Assembly: GCF_002156705.1 (NCBI RefSeq)
Contig: NZ_CP019893.1
Span: forward strand, 2,480,001-2,544,000
DNA: 64,000 nucleotides
DNA from: Natrarchaeobaculum aegyptiacum
Lineage (GTDB): Archaea > Halobacteriota > Halobacteria > Halobacteriales > Natrialbaceae
Direction of reading: 5' to 3'
This document shows, one piece after another, positions 27,878 to 36,495 of the stretch (within the stretch, counting starts at the first letter, position 1; the number at the start of each line of letters is the position of its first letter). The notes beneath the pieces are model-generated. The model was not told where the DNA came from. It did no database searches and worked only from the letters and a program-made list of their open reading frames with translations. A program made the translations under genes and the position numbers.

Positions 27878-29008
27878 TCACTGCAGCAACGCCGTCCGAA
27901 CGGCGTCGGCCAGCGAGCGGACGCGGGCGACGTGCTCGTAGGACCCCTCACGAACGCCGTTCGTGACGTACGAGAAGCCGACGTTCAGTTCGGGGTCGGC
28001 CCACCCGACGCTGCTGCCCAGGCCCGCGTGGCCGTAGACGTGTTCGGGGGTCAGCGAGCCGTAGGGGTCTGCCGTCGTCCCACCCTTCCAGAACCCGAGC
28101 GCGAACCGTCCCGGTCGGCCGAGGGTGCCGTCTGCGTCCGTCTTGGCCTCGAGCGCCGTCGCCTCCTCGAGCGTCGACTCCGAGAGGATGCGTGTGCCCT
28201 CGAGTTCGCCGCCGTTTGCCAGACAGCCGTAGAAGCGGGCCATGTCCCGGGCGGTTCCGATGCCGGTGGCGGCGGGGATCACCGACCGGTGGACCGCCTC
28301 GGTGTTGAACGGCGCGGCGACCTCGGTGTGGTCGCCGAGTCCTTCGCCGGGGTCGCGACAGCGGTCGAACGGCTCGAAGGCGACGAGCGTGGCGACGTCG
28401 TCCGGTTCGTCCTCCCGGAGGCCGATGCCGGTGTCGTCCATCCCCAGCGGGTCGAAGACGCGCTCGGCTACGGCCTCCTCGATCGGGGTCCCAGAGACGC
28501 GGCGGACGAGTTCGCCCACCAGCCAGCCGAAGGTCAGCGGGTGATACGCCGGTACCTCGCCCGGCGAGAAGACGGGGTCCATCTCCTCGAGCGCCTCGAC
28601 GCAGGCGTCCCAGTCGCTCCACAGGTCCGGTCGTTCGTCGATCTCGCCCTGGGTCAGCCCCGCAGTGTGGCTCAGAACCTGCCGGACGGTGATCTCGGCC
28701 TTCTCGGTCCCCGCGTCGGCGAACTCCGGCCAGTGGTCGACCACGCGGTCGTCGTAAGCGAGTTCGCCCTCGTCGACCAGCGTGTGGAGCGTGATGGCCG
28801 CGTAGGGTTTCGTACAGGAAAACAGGACGTGGCGCTGCTCGCTCGTCGTCTCCGTTCCGTCGGGTCCGGTGACGCCGCCGGCGAGGTCGAGTTCGAGTTC
28901 CCCGTCGACGAACACGGCCAGTTGTGCCCCGTGGTGGAGCCCGAGCTCGAGCTGGCGGTCGAACAGTGCGGCGATCCGGTCACGACCGGACGTGGTGAGT
29001 CCTGTCAT
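27878..29008 (-). CDS. Serine hydrolase of the class C beta-lactamase/esterase family
   Basis: 376 residues from MTGLTTSGRDRIAALFD. The SxxK nucleophile motif is SCTK (LFSCTKPYAAI), the Tyr motif region is PAYHPLTFGWLVGELV, and GHAGLGSSVGWADPE supplies the third motif (HxG). No signal peptide is seen, so it is probably an intracellular esterase or peptidase-like enzyme rather than a secreted lactamase. Substrate unknown. Confidence 0.88.
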   Translation of the reverse strand: MTGLTTSGRDRIAALFDRQLELGLHHGAQLAVFVDGELELDLAGGVTGPDGTETTSEQRHVLFSCTKPYAAITLHTLVDEGELAYDDRVVDHWPEFADAGTEKAEITVRQVLSHTAGLTQGEIDERPDLWSDWDACVEALEEMDPVFSPGEVPAYHPLTFGWLVGELVRRVSGTPIEEAVAERVFDPLGMDDTGIGLREDEPDDVATLVAFEPFDRCRDPGEGLGDHTEVAAPFNTEAVHRSVIPAATGIGTARDMARFYGCLANGGELEGTRILSESTLEEATALEAKTDADGTLGRPGRFALGFWKGGTTADPYGSLTPEHVYGHAGLGSSVGWADPELNVGFSYVTNGVREGSYEHVARVRSLADAVRTALLQ

Positions 29009-29054
29009 ACCACGACCCAACCAGCGGGATCACCGTAATCGTTCCCCTCGGCAG

Positions 29055-29375
29055 TCACTCGAGGCGGTTCCAGTCCGGTGCCGCCTCGAGTCGCGGGAGA
29101 GCCTCCTCGAGGTCGAGCTGTGCCGCGCCGTAGAATCGCTGGCGGCCGACGGGGGTGCGAACGCGTAACACGACGGTGTTGTCCGTCACCCGGAAGATCG
29201 AGAGCGCCCAGGTGCTACCGGTTCGCTCCCACTCCTCGAGGTGTATCGTCTCTTCGTCCGAAACGATTCGCGACCCCAGCTCCCAGCTCAACCGGGTCAG
29301 CGCCGGGAGCTCCACCGGGAGGGCCGTCGGCAGGGACGCACCTGGTTGTGTTCCGTGCGTTCCGTGAGTGGCCAT
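29055..29375 (-). CDS. Haloarchaeal protein of unknown function
   Basis: 106 residues from MATHGTHGTQPGAS. The body has halophile composition and alternating strands (IFRVTDNTVVLRVRTPVGRQRFYGAAQLDLEEAL); the N-terminus is low-complexity. No domain recognised. The Met at 29375 is preferred because the upstream in-frame region is Arg-rich. It is divergent from halorhodopsin, with about 230 bp between. Confidence 0.65.
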   Translation of the reverse strand: MATHGTHGTQPGASLPTALPVELPALTRLSWELGSRIVSDEETIHLEEWERTGSTWALSIFRVTDNTVVLRVRTPVGRQRFYGAAQLDLEEALPRLEAAPDWNRLE

Positions 29376-29560
29376 ATCACGCAAGATAGCCTCGAGCGTG
29401 AAAAAGACAGCTATTCCCTCGTCGTCAGCGAGGGCTGGCCGGTCGTCGACCACCGTGGGCCCACACAGAAAGCGCGTCTCGAGGCGTGAGGATCGACCGA
29501 CCGACCAATCTCCGCGGGGAATCTCACGCCGAATCACGTGCGATGGGCGCACCGGCCATA

Positions 29561-29570
29561 CACGTTAGGT
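29561..29570 (+). promoter_or_regulatory. Candidate Bat-type upstream activating site of halorhodopsin
   Basis: CACGTTAGGT, centred about 42 bp upstream of the hop ATG (29608), shares the core CGTTAGGT with the upstream activating sequence I recall for the Halobacterium bop promoter. A weak TATA-like cctattg lies between it and the ATG at a spacing suiting a near-leaderless transcript. The match is short and from memory. Confidence 0.4.
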
Positions 29571-29607
29571 GCGCTCGTTTTCGCCCTATTGCTCGTATAC
29601 GACTGAC

Positions 29608-30459
29608 ATGCACGTAGCTCCAGCCGGTACGGCAGTACTCCCACAGGTCACGACGCCGCTCGAGGCGTCCCAGGCGGAACTCTTCGAGTTCGTTCACAGC
29701 GACCCGCTCCTCTCGGCGTCGTTCGTCGCGAACATCGCGCTCGCAGGACTGACGATCCTCCTGATCGTCTACCTCGGGCGTCATCTCACCGATCCGCGGA
29801 CGAAGCTCATCGCGGTGTCGGTGATGCTGATCTCCGTCGTCTCGATCTCGAGTTATACGGGGCTCGCATCCGGGCTCACGCTGAGTTTCCTCGAGATGCC
29901 TGCCGGCCACGCGATGGCCGGAGAGGAGGTACTCGCGATGTGGGGACGGTACCTCACCTGGACCTTCTCGACGCCGTTTATCCTGATCGCTCTCGGGATG
30001 ATCGCCGGCTCGAACCTGACGAAGATCCTGACCTCGGTCGCGTTCACCATCGCGATGTGTGTCACGGGCCTCGCAGCCGCGTTCACCACCTCGAGCTACC
30101 TGATGCGCTGGTGGTGGTTCGTCATTAGCTCGCTATTCTTCCTCGTCATCGTCTACATCATCCTCGTCGAGTGGACGGCCGACGCGAAGAACGCGGGCAC
30201 CATCGGCCTGTTCAACACCCTGAAGATCCTGACGGTCGTTTCGTGGTTCGGCTACCCGATCCTGTGGGCGCTGGGCGTCGAGGGATTCGCCTTGCTCGAC
30301 GTGGCGATCACGTCCTGGGGCTACAGCTTCCTCGACATCATCAGCAAGTACGTCGTCACCCTGCTGATCATGCTGTGGCTCGCCAACGAGCCCTCGGAGG
30401 TTACCGCTGGCGCAGACTACGGCGCGAGTCTCCCGGGCTTCGCTCCGGCGGACGACTGA
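29608..30459 (+). CDS. hop: Halorhodopsin, light-driven chloride pump
   Basis: 283 residues, seven membrane helices. The retinal Schiff-base lysine is K247 (WGYSFLDIISKYVV). In helix C the chloride-pump T-S-A triad is present: T117, S121 and A128 in RYLTWTFSTPFILIALG, where proton pumps have D85/T89/D96. ASYTGL-type (SSYTGLASGLT) and LMRWWWF helix features also match halorhodopsins. The start at 29608 gives the usual short extracellular N-terminus (ASQAELFEFVHSDPLL follows). It stands alone, followed by a moeA-type gene. Confidence 0.96.
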   Translation: MHVAPAGTAVLPQVTTPLEASQAELFEFVHSDPLLSASFVANIALAGLTILLIVYLGRHLTDPRTKLIAVSVMLISVVSISSYTGLASGLTLSFLEMPAGHAMAGEEVLAMWGRYLTWTFSTPFILIALGMIAGSNLTKILTSVAFTIAMCVTGLAAAFTTSSYLMRWWWFVISSLFFLVIVYIILVEWTADAKNAGTIGLFNTLKILTVVSWFGYPILWALGVEGFALLDVAITSWGYSFLDIISKYVVTLLIMLWLANEPSEVTAGADYGASLPGFAPADD

Positions 30460-30519
30460 TCGCGAATCCTGGCATCGAATTCGGCCGACGTTTTTAGGCT
30501 CCACCACCGATAACCCGGT

Positions 30520-32391
30520 ATGGACCGCAAGGAATTTCGCGACCTCGCCTCGCCCGCCGACGCCCGCGAGGCGATCGACTCGCTGCCACTCGAGGCCGGC
30601 GTCGAACGGGTTCCGCTCGAGGAGGCCCGCGGCCGGGTGCTCGCCGAACGACTGGACGCCGAACTGGACGTCCCCGGGTTCGACCGGGCGAGCCTCGACG
30701 GCTACGCACTGCGCGCACGGGATACGTTCGGGGCCGACGAGGCCGATCCCGCCCGCCTCACCGTCGTGGGTGAGGTCCACGCTGGCGAGGAACCCGACGT
30801 CGACCTCGAGACCGGACAGGCGGCCGAAATCTCGACCGGCGCGGTGATGCCGCCGGGTGCGGACGCGATGGTCCCCGTCGAGCGGACGGACGAAGCCGAC
30901 GAGGCCGGTGAGGTGCTGGTCCGCACGAGCGTCGCGCCTGGGGACAACGTGATGTTCGCTGGTGCGGACGTCGCCGCGGGCGAACGGGCACTCGGTCCCG
31001 GAGCCCGGATCACGCCACGAGATATCGGGCTCCTCTCGGCGCTGGGAGTCGACGAGGTTCCGGTCCGCGCTCGCCCGAAAGTCGGCATCGTCTCGACGGG
31101 TGACGAACTCGTCCGTCCGGGTGGGGACGTAGAGAGCGAACGCGGCCAGATTTACGACGTCAACAGCTACACGATCGCCGCGGGCGTCGAGGACGCCGGT
31201 GGCGATGCCGTCCTCTACCCGCACGCGGGCGACGAGGCCACGGAGATGGAACGAATCCTCCGACAGGCCGCCGAGGAGTGCGACCTCGTGCTCTCTTCCG
31301 GATCGACCAGCGCCAGCGCGGTGGACGTCATCTACCGCGTCATCGAAGAGCAGGGCGACCTCCTCGTACACGGCGTCGCGGTCAAACCCGGCAAGCCGAT
31401 GCTCGTGGGTCGACTGGAAGAGTCGGCGTACGTCGGCCTCCCCGGCTACCCGGTCTCGGCGATGATGGTGTTCCGCACGTTCGTCGCGCCTGCGATCCGT
31501 GAGGCCGCTGACGTACCCGAACCCGAAACCGCGACCGTGACGGGGCGGATGGCCCGGCAGGAACGGTACGCCGAGGGTCGGCTCCGGCTGATGCCCGTCG
31601 GCCTGGTCACGGACGGTGACGGCGAGACGCTCGTCTACCCCGTCGACAAGGGCAGCGGTGCGACCACGAGCCTCGCTCACGCTGACGGCGTCGTCGAGGT
31701 CGAGCCCGGAACCGATTACCTCGAGGAGGGGAGCCCGGTTACCGTCCAGCTCTTCTCGCCGGACGTCCGCCCGCCCACGCTCCTGGGCGTCGGCGAAGAC
31801 GATCCGACACTCAATCGCGTGCTCGACCGGCTCGAGCACCCCCGGTACCTTCCGGTCGGCTCGCGACCGGCACTCCGGCGGCTCCGCGATGGAATCCCGG
31901 ACGTCGCGGTCGTCGCGGGCCCGATAGCGCGCGAGGTGGACGCCGTCGACCTCGGCGGCTGGGAGCGCGAGTGGGGACTCGTCGTCCCGGCGGGCAACCC
32001 CGACGACGTGACCGGACTGGCGGAGCTGGTCGATCGTGACCTGCGACTGGTCTCCCGGACGACCGACTCCGGCCTGCGGACGAGTCTCGAGGCCGAACTC
32101 GAGGCGCTCGCGGCCGAGCGGGATTCCGACCGCACGACGCTGGCCGGGGCCATCGACGGCTACCAGTTCGCCCTGCGGGCCCACGAGAGCCCGGCCCGGG
32201 CCGTCCAGCGGGATGACGCCGACGTCGGCCTCGGACTGGCCGACACCGCGGATCGACTCGGGCTCGGGTTCGTCTCGCTGGGCTCACAGCAGGTCCGCGT
32301 GCTGGCGAATCCAGACCGGACCGGAAAGCGCTCCGTCCGGGAACTCAAGCGCGCGCTCGAGTCGGGAGTGGACGTGGACGAACTCGAGTAG
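30520..32391 (+). CDS. MoeA fused to a periplasmic-binding-type (LysR substrate-like) domain
   Basis: 623 residues. Residues 1 to about 400 are MoeA (FDRASLDGYALRARDTFG, STGAVMPPGADAMVPVERT, VLSSGSTSASAVDVIYR, LPGYPVSAMMVF). Residues from about 420 form a second domain (GVGEDDPTLNRVLDRLEH, VVPAGNPDDVTGLAEL, LGFVSLGSQQVRVLANPDR) like the PBP_like domain that senses molybdate or pterin. The fusion is known in archaea. It probably works with the shorter MoeA at 25608, one inserting molybdenum and the other tungsten or acting under other conditions (inference). Confidence 0.9.
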   Translation: MDRKEFRDLASPADAREAIDSLPLEAGVERVPLEEARGRVLAERLDAELDVPGFDRASLDGYALRARDTFGADEADPARLTVVGEVHAGEEPDVDLETGQAAEISTGAVMPPGADAMVPVERTDEADEAGEVLVRTSVAPGDNVMFAGADVAAGERALGPGARITPRDIGLLSALGVDEVPVRARPKVGIVSTGDELVRPGGDVESERGQIYDVNSYTIAAGVEDAGGDAVLYPHAGDEATEMERILRQAAEECDLVLSSGSTSASAVDVIYRVIEEQGDLLVHGVAVKPGKPMLVGRLEESAYVGLPGYPVSAMMVFRTFVAPAIREAADVPEPETATVTGRMARQERYAEGRLRLMPVGLVTDGDGETLVYPVDKGSGATTSLAHADGVVEVEPGTDYLEEGSPVTVQLFSPDVRPPTLLGVGEDDPTLNRVLDRLEHPRYLPVGSRPALRRLRDGIPDVAVVAGPIAREVDAVDLGGWEREWGLVVPAGNPDDVTGLAELVDRDLRLVSRTTDSGLRTSLEAELEALAAERDSDRTTLAGAIDGYQFALRAHESPARAVQRDDADVGLGLADTADRLGLGFVSLGSQQVRVLANPDRTGKRSVRELKRALESGVDVDELE

Positions 32392-32502
32392 GCCAGCTCG
32401 TGGGGCGAACTCACACCGTCTCGAGTTCGGACAGGTTGCCAGAACCGACTCTCAGGCCACGCTGAACAGCGATTTATACCGGATGCCGGTGTACCAGGCC
32501 TG

Positions 32503-33162
32503 ATGTCGACGATAGCAGAGCTTCGCCTTCCGGCACCGGAGACGACACTGGCGACGGCGTTCGACCACGCTCCCGACGCCACCTTCGAACTCGAGTCGTC
32601 GGTGTCGAAGACGAACCCCTGTCTCTGGGTCGCCGACGTCGACCGCAGCCGTATCGAGACCGCCTTCGACGCCGATTCGTCCATCGAGGCCTACGAAGCG
32701 CTCGTCGAGACCCAGTCGCGCGTCCTCTACGATCTGGAGTTCGTCGACGGCGACGGGATCACGACGCTCTGTGACCCCTTGCTGGTCGACGGCGGCTCGT
32801 TACTCGAGGCCTGGGGAACCGACGGCTGGTGGCAGGTCCGCGTTCGATTCCCCGACCGGGACGCGCTCACGAACGCCTACGAGCGGCTGCTCGAGCGCGA
32901 CATCTCCGCCGACCTGCGCCGGGTCACTGACGTCACGAACGCCACCGAACCCGACACGCGACTGACGCCGGAACAGCGCGAAGCACTCGAGGCTGCCCTG
33001 CAGTACGGCTACTTCGAGATTCCTCGCCAGATCTCGATGGAGGAACTGGCCGCCGAACTGGACATCTCTCACCAGGCGCTCTCAGAACGCTTCCGGCGGG
33101 CCTACGAGACGCTCGTCGACGAGGAGCTGCAACCTGCTGGCGAACCGCCGACGACGAGCTGA
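32503..33162 (+). CDS. HTH_10 (Bat-type) transcriptional regulator
   Basis: 219 residues. The N-terminal 150 residues form a sensor-like domain without a named fold; the C-terminus LTPEQREALEAALQYGYFEIPRQISMEELAAELDISHQALSERFRRA is the HTH_10 DNA-binding domain. A TATA-like gatttatacc lies about 30 bp upstream of the ATG. It is similar in layout to the regulator at 40092-40739. Confidence 0.88.
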   Translation: MSTIAELRLPAPETTLATAFDHAPDATFELESSVSKTNPCLWVADVDRSRIETAFDADSSIEAYEALVETQSRVLYDLEFVDGDGITTLCDPLLVDGGSLLEAWGTDGWWQVRVRFPDRDALTNAYERLLERDISADLRRVTDVTNATEPDTRLTPEQREALEAALQYGYFEIPRQISMEELAAELDISHQALSERFRRAYETLVDEELQPAGEPPTTS

Positions 33163-33249
33163 CCCGGACACCTGATCGTGGGCTGACAGGCCGCTCGACG
33201 GTCGAGAGCGGTGCGCTTTATACTCTCGAGAGCTAACGCTCCGGCGCAC

Positions 33250-34086
33250 ATGAATAAGACCGGTTTGCAGTTGCGGATGGCAGTCGTCGGTTCCGTGCTG
33301 TTCGGCCTCTATCTGGTCGCAGCGTGGTTCATCTCGATGGCCTTCGGGGTCAACTGGCTCTACGTGCTGGTCCCCGGGATCGTCTTGCTGCCGGCGGTCC
33401 AGTACAAACTCGGCAAGTTCATGGCTGTCAGGACCTCGGGCGCCAAGGACATGCCCGAGGACCACCCCCGGTACCGGCGGGTCCACCAGATGACCGAGTC
33501 CCTGAGCCGGGACATGAAGATGGACAAGCCACGGCTGATGGTCGCCGAGATGGGCGTCCCCAACGCCTTTGCCACCGGTCGCAAGGGCTCGGGCGTCGTC
33601 GTCGTTTCGACGGAACTCATGCAGATCCTCGACGACGACGAACTCGAGGGCGTCGTCGCCCACGAACTCGCCCACCTCAAAAATCGCGACACCATCATGA
33701 TGACGCTGGGCCAGTCGATCGCCACGATCGTCGGCTACGCCGTGTTCTTCGTCGTACAGGCAGTCGGCGAGGACAATCCGGGCAGCATCGTCTTCGCCTG
33801 GGTCGCCTCCATGATCGCCAACTTCCTCGTCATGCTGCTGGTGATGGCCATCTCGCGATACCGCGAGTACGTCGCCGACGACACGGCCCGCCAGTACATC
33901 GGCAACGGCGAACCGCTGGCTCGCGCCCTCGAGAAGATCTCCGGGAGTGCCGAGGGCCGTGAGTCCCGAATCGACGACAGCGGCGTCAACGCCCTGTGTA
34001 TCTTCAACGCCGACCGCAGCATGCTCCAGCAGGTGTTCTCGACGCACCCGCCGACCGAGAAGCGCATCGAGGCCCTCCGGAGCTAA
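33250..34086 (+). CDS. htpX: HtpX-like M48 membrane zinc metalloprotease
   Basis: 278 residues. The zinc site HELAH is at residues 138-142, with a downstream Glu in SRYREYVADD; four hydrophobic segments include MAVVGSVLFGLYLVAAWFI and WVASMIANFLVMLLVMA. It degrades misfolded membrane proteins from the cytoplasmic face. TATA-like ctttatact lies about 30 bp upstream of the ATG, fitting a leaderless transcript. Confidence 0.93.
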   Translation: MNKTGLQLRMAVVGSVLFGLYLVAAWFISMAFGVNWLYVLVPGIVLLPAVQYKLGKFMAVRTSGAKDMPEDHPRYRRVHQMTESLSRDMKMDKPRLMVAEMGVPNAFATGRKGSGVVVVSTELMQILDDDELEGVVAHELAHLKNRDTIMMTLGQSIATIVGYAVFFVVQAVGEDNPGSIVFAWVASMIANFLVMLLVMAISRYREYVADDTARQYIGNGEPLARALEKISGSAEGRESRIDDSGVNALCIFNADRSMLQQVFSTHPPTEKRIEALRS

Positions 34087-34223
34087 CATCGCTCGGCCCG
34101 TTCGCTCCCCGCTTGCGACTCGAAACTCTACACTCGAGGGCGATCGAACGACGGGCGTTCAGTTTTCGCGGTTCCGCATCGACGAGCGACGATTTTTAAC
34201 CACGGTCGTCCTTAGAAGAGCGT

Positions 34224-34721
34224 GTGACGGAAATCCACCCCGGTCAGCGCGTCGCCGTATTGGTCGACGCCCAGAACCTCTATCACTCGGCACAGAGCCT
34301 CTATAGCCGAAACATCGACTACTCGTCGCTGCTCGAGAAGGCGGTCCAGGACCGACAGCTCACCCGCGCGATCGCGTACGTGATCCGGGCCGATGCCCCG
34401 GAAGAAGAGAGTTTCTTCGACGCGCTGATCGACATCGGCTTCGAGACGAAGATCAAGGAGATCAAGACGTTCTCGGACGGCTCGAAGAAGGCCGACTGGG
34501 ACGTCGGGATGAGCCTCGACGCGGTGACGCTCGCGAATCACGTCGATACGATCGTCCTCTGTACCGGTGACGGGGACTTCTCACGGCTCTGTTCGCACCT
34601 GCGCCACGAGGGCGTCCGCGTCGAGGTGATGGCGTTCGAGTCGTCGACCGCCGACGAACTCGTCGAGGCAGCGGACACGTTCCTCGACCTCGGCGAACGC
34701 CACGAGACCTTTCTGCTCTAG
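34224..34721 (+). CDS. NYN-domain (LabA/DUF88) predicted nuclease
   Basis: 165 residues from a GTG. NYN/PIN-like acidic residues appear in order: VLVDAQNLYH (Asp near residue 15), KKADWDVGMSLD and VLCTGDGDFSRLC. It is a predicted metal-dependent RNase or RNA-processing enzyme in the cytoplasm. The GTG at 34224 is chosen because a TATA-like gatttttaacc lies about 30 bp before it. No antitoxin-like partner is adjacent, so this is not a VapC-type module. Confidence 0.87.
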   Translation: MTEIHPGQRVAVLVDAQNLYHSAQSLYSRNIDYSSLLEKAVQDRQLTRAIAYVIRADAPEEESFFDALIDIGFETKIKEIKTFSDGSKKADWDVGMSLDAVTLANHVDTIVLCTGDGDFSRLCSHLRHEGVRVEVMAFESSTADELVEAADTFLDLGERHETFLL

Positions 34722-34922
34722 GCTATTGTGGTCGTCCTCGCAGTCTCCAGTCCGTAGCGATGCGTCTCGAGATCGGTACGGAAGACGGCGACTGGACTCG
34801 GGGGTGACACTGAATATGGCGACGCGTCTCGAGCAGGTTGCAATCGAGGCTGCTCGAGGCGGGAGGAACAGCCGGTACGCAAACCGGGGTGGGTCCGAGG
34901 TCCAGATGGCTAGCAGTCCGTA

Positions 34923-35093
34923 TCAGGGATGAGTGTCGCGGGCGATCGTGGTGAAGACGACGAGGGAACCGACGAGGAGGGCGAACCCGGTCACCGCGGC
35001 GAGAACGGACGCGTCGAGGCCCGAGGGGCTTGCAAACGCGAGTCCGCTAACGGCGAGGAGCGAGGCTCCGATCGCGACCTGCGTCAGATCCAT
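34923..35093 (-). CDS. 56-residue two-span membrane protein
   Basis: Starts MDLTQVAIGASLLAVSGLAF and ends VFTTIARDTHP; the middle is a second hydrophobic span (VLAAVTGFALLVGSLVVFTTI). Codon third positions are strongly GC, as in real genes here. A TTATATA box lies 25-31 bp upstream of the ATG on the same strand, as expected for a leaderless haloarchaeal gene. Function unknown. This is the only gene-like feature in the 620 bases between the NYN and PUA genes. Confidence 0.65.
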   Translation of the reverse strand: MDLTQVAIGASLLAVSGLAFASPSGLDASVLAAVTGFALLVGSLVVFTTIARDTHP

Positions 35094-35117
35094 TCAGCAG
35101 GGGGTTTCGACCGCTGG

Positions 35118-35124
35118 TATATAA
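35118..35124 (-). promoter_or_regulatory. TATA box of the 56-residue membrane protein gene
   Basis: TTATATA on the minus strand, 25-31 bp upstream of the ATG at 35093, a standard distance for leaderless haloarchaeal transcription. The rest of the surrounding gap (34722-34922 and 35094-35344) shows no further gene. Confidence 0.5.
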
Positions 35125-35344
35125 TGCTCGTGGTCTGTGGCGTTTGCGGCGTGTCGTACGCGTAGCATACTCAGATGCGCCCATCCCTCGCTGGTGATCT
35201 GTGCCGACTGTTCGCCGGTGAGCCACTGGCGGTGCACGTACATCGCTCCACGAGATCAGCTGGCGGGACAGGGGCGAGCAACCGACCACCCCTGCGCTCG
35301 AGCCGGGTCGAAGCGCTTTCGACGCGTCAGGGCGAAGCCCGCCC

Positions 35345-35857
35345 ATGACCGACGCTTCCGAGACCACCGACGCTCCCGGCGGTCCCGACGGTAACGCGGG
35401 CTTCCCGACGCTCCGGACGATCGCCGACTACCAGTTCGGCGCTGGCGCTGGCGAGGCACTCTTTCCGCCAGACGAGTCGCTCACGATCAAGCGGACGACC
35501 TCCGGCCGCCCCCAGCAGGTTCTCGCCGACAGCGGCCGCCTCGTCTCTTTCGGCACGGACGGCCGGTTCACACTCGGCCTCGAGGGTGGTCGTCGGCTGG
35601 CCGACGCCCTCTCCCACCCGTCGTACCGGGTCGTCGTCGACGACGAGAGCGAACCGTTCGTCCGCGACGGGAAGAACGTCTTCGCGAAGTTCGTCCTCGA
35701 GGTGGGCGAGGAGATCCGGCCGGGCGACGAGGTGCTGGTGGTCCACGAACGCGGCGACCTGCTGGCGGTGGGGCGAGCGGAACTCGGCGCTGCGTCGATC
35801 GACGATTTCGAGTCGGGGATGGCTGTCTGGGTGCGCGAGGGTGCGCCTGCCGAATGA
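35345..35857 (+). CDS. PUA-domain RNA-binding protein
   Basis: 170 residues. An N-terminal region TLRTIADYQFGAGAGEALFPPDE is followed by a PUA domain (YRVVVDDESEPFVRDGKNVFAKFVLE, IRPGDEVLVVHERGDLLAVGRAELG). This resembles the stand-alone C-terminal half of archaeosine tRNA-guanine transglycosylase-type proteins. The likely role is binding or modification of RNA; the target is unknown. Confidence 0.85.
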   Translation: MTDASETTDAPGGPDGNAGFPTLRTIADYQFGAGAGEALFPPDESLTIKRTTSGRPQQVLADSGRLVSFGTDGRFTLGLEGGRRLADALSHPSYRVVVDDESEPFVRDGKNVFAKFVLEVGEEIRPGDEVLVVHERGDLLAVGRAELGAASIDDFESGMAVWVREGAPAE

Positions 35858-35967
35858 GGTCACGATTGTATGAGCCACTGTCGACCCGACCGCAAGCGTA
35901 ACCACCAACCCGTTTGCCCGGCGAACGGACCGGTACGATTAAGTGTCCGTCACCTGCGCTCTTTCGT

Positions 35968-36195
35968 ATGAGTGGACGACCGCTGGACGTCCTCGAGGCG
36001 TCGCTTTCGGAACGGGTCACCGTACGACTCAAGAGTGGTGACGAGTACGTCGGCGAGCTGACGGGCTACGACCAGCACATGAATCTCGTCTTGGAGGACG
36101 TGGCGATTCCGGCCGGCGAGACCGCATCCGGGGAGGAGCAGATCGAAGACACAACGATTATACGCGGCGACAACGTCGTTTCGATCACTCCATGA
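35968..36195 (+). CDS. lsm: LSm/Sm-like archaeal protein
   Basis: 75 residues with Sm1 ([28 protein letters not shown]) and Sm2 ([10 protein letters not shown]) motifs; the loop between is acidic ([12 protein letters not shown]). It forms heptameric rings that bind U-rich RNA. Its stop overlaps the start of the L37e gene (ATGA). Upstream gattaagtg is a TATA-like box about 30 bp from the ATG. Confidence 0.95.
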   Translation: MSGRPLDVLEASLSERVTVRLKSGDEYVGELTGYDQHMNLVLEDVAIPAGETASGEEQIEDTTIIRGDNVVSITP

Positions 36196-36368
36196 CTGGC
36201 GCAGGAACTCCGAGCCAAGGAAAGAAGAACACGACGACCCACGTGAAGTGTCGTCGCTGCGGTGAGAAATCGTACCACGTCAAGAAGAAAGTCTGCTCGT
36301 CGTGTGGCTTCGGCAAATCGGCCAAGCGCCGCGAGTACGCCTGGCAGTCGAAAGCCGGCGACAACTGA
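36192..36368 (+). CDS. rpl37e: 50S ribosomal protein L37e
   Basis: 58 residues, starting [13 protein letters not shown]. The zinc ribbon is CRRC...CSSC, followed by [14 protein letters not shown], conserved in L37e. It is translationally coupled to the LSm gene by a 4-nt overlap; this lsm-rpl37e pair is widespread in archaea. Confidence 0.96.
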   Translation: MTGAGTPSQGKKNTTTHVKCRRCGEKSYHVKKKVCSSCGFGKSAKRREYAWQSKAGDN

Positions 36369-36495
36369 GACTCGACCTGCAGACCGCTTCTCCTGCTTTC
36401 TCACCCTCGAGCGACAGCGTCTGGTCCGTCCACTCGAGGTTGCCGATCGATGACCCGATGGACAGCCATTTGTCCAGCGCCGCGAACACACGCGT

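Noticed and set aside
30133-32184. Leftward frame of about 680 codons opposite MoeA-PBP
   Set aside because: Antisense shadow of the fused MoeA gene; no domain or plausible start signal.
35047-35367. Leftward 106-codon frame overlapping the PUA gene start and the small membrane gene
   Set aside because: Composition is basic and Pro/Ser-rich; the overlapping 56-residue frame and PUA gene explain the region better.
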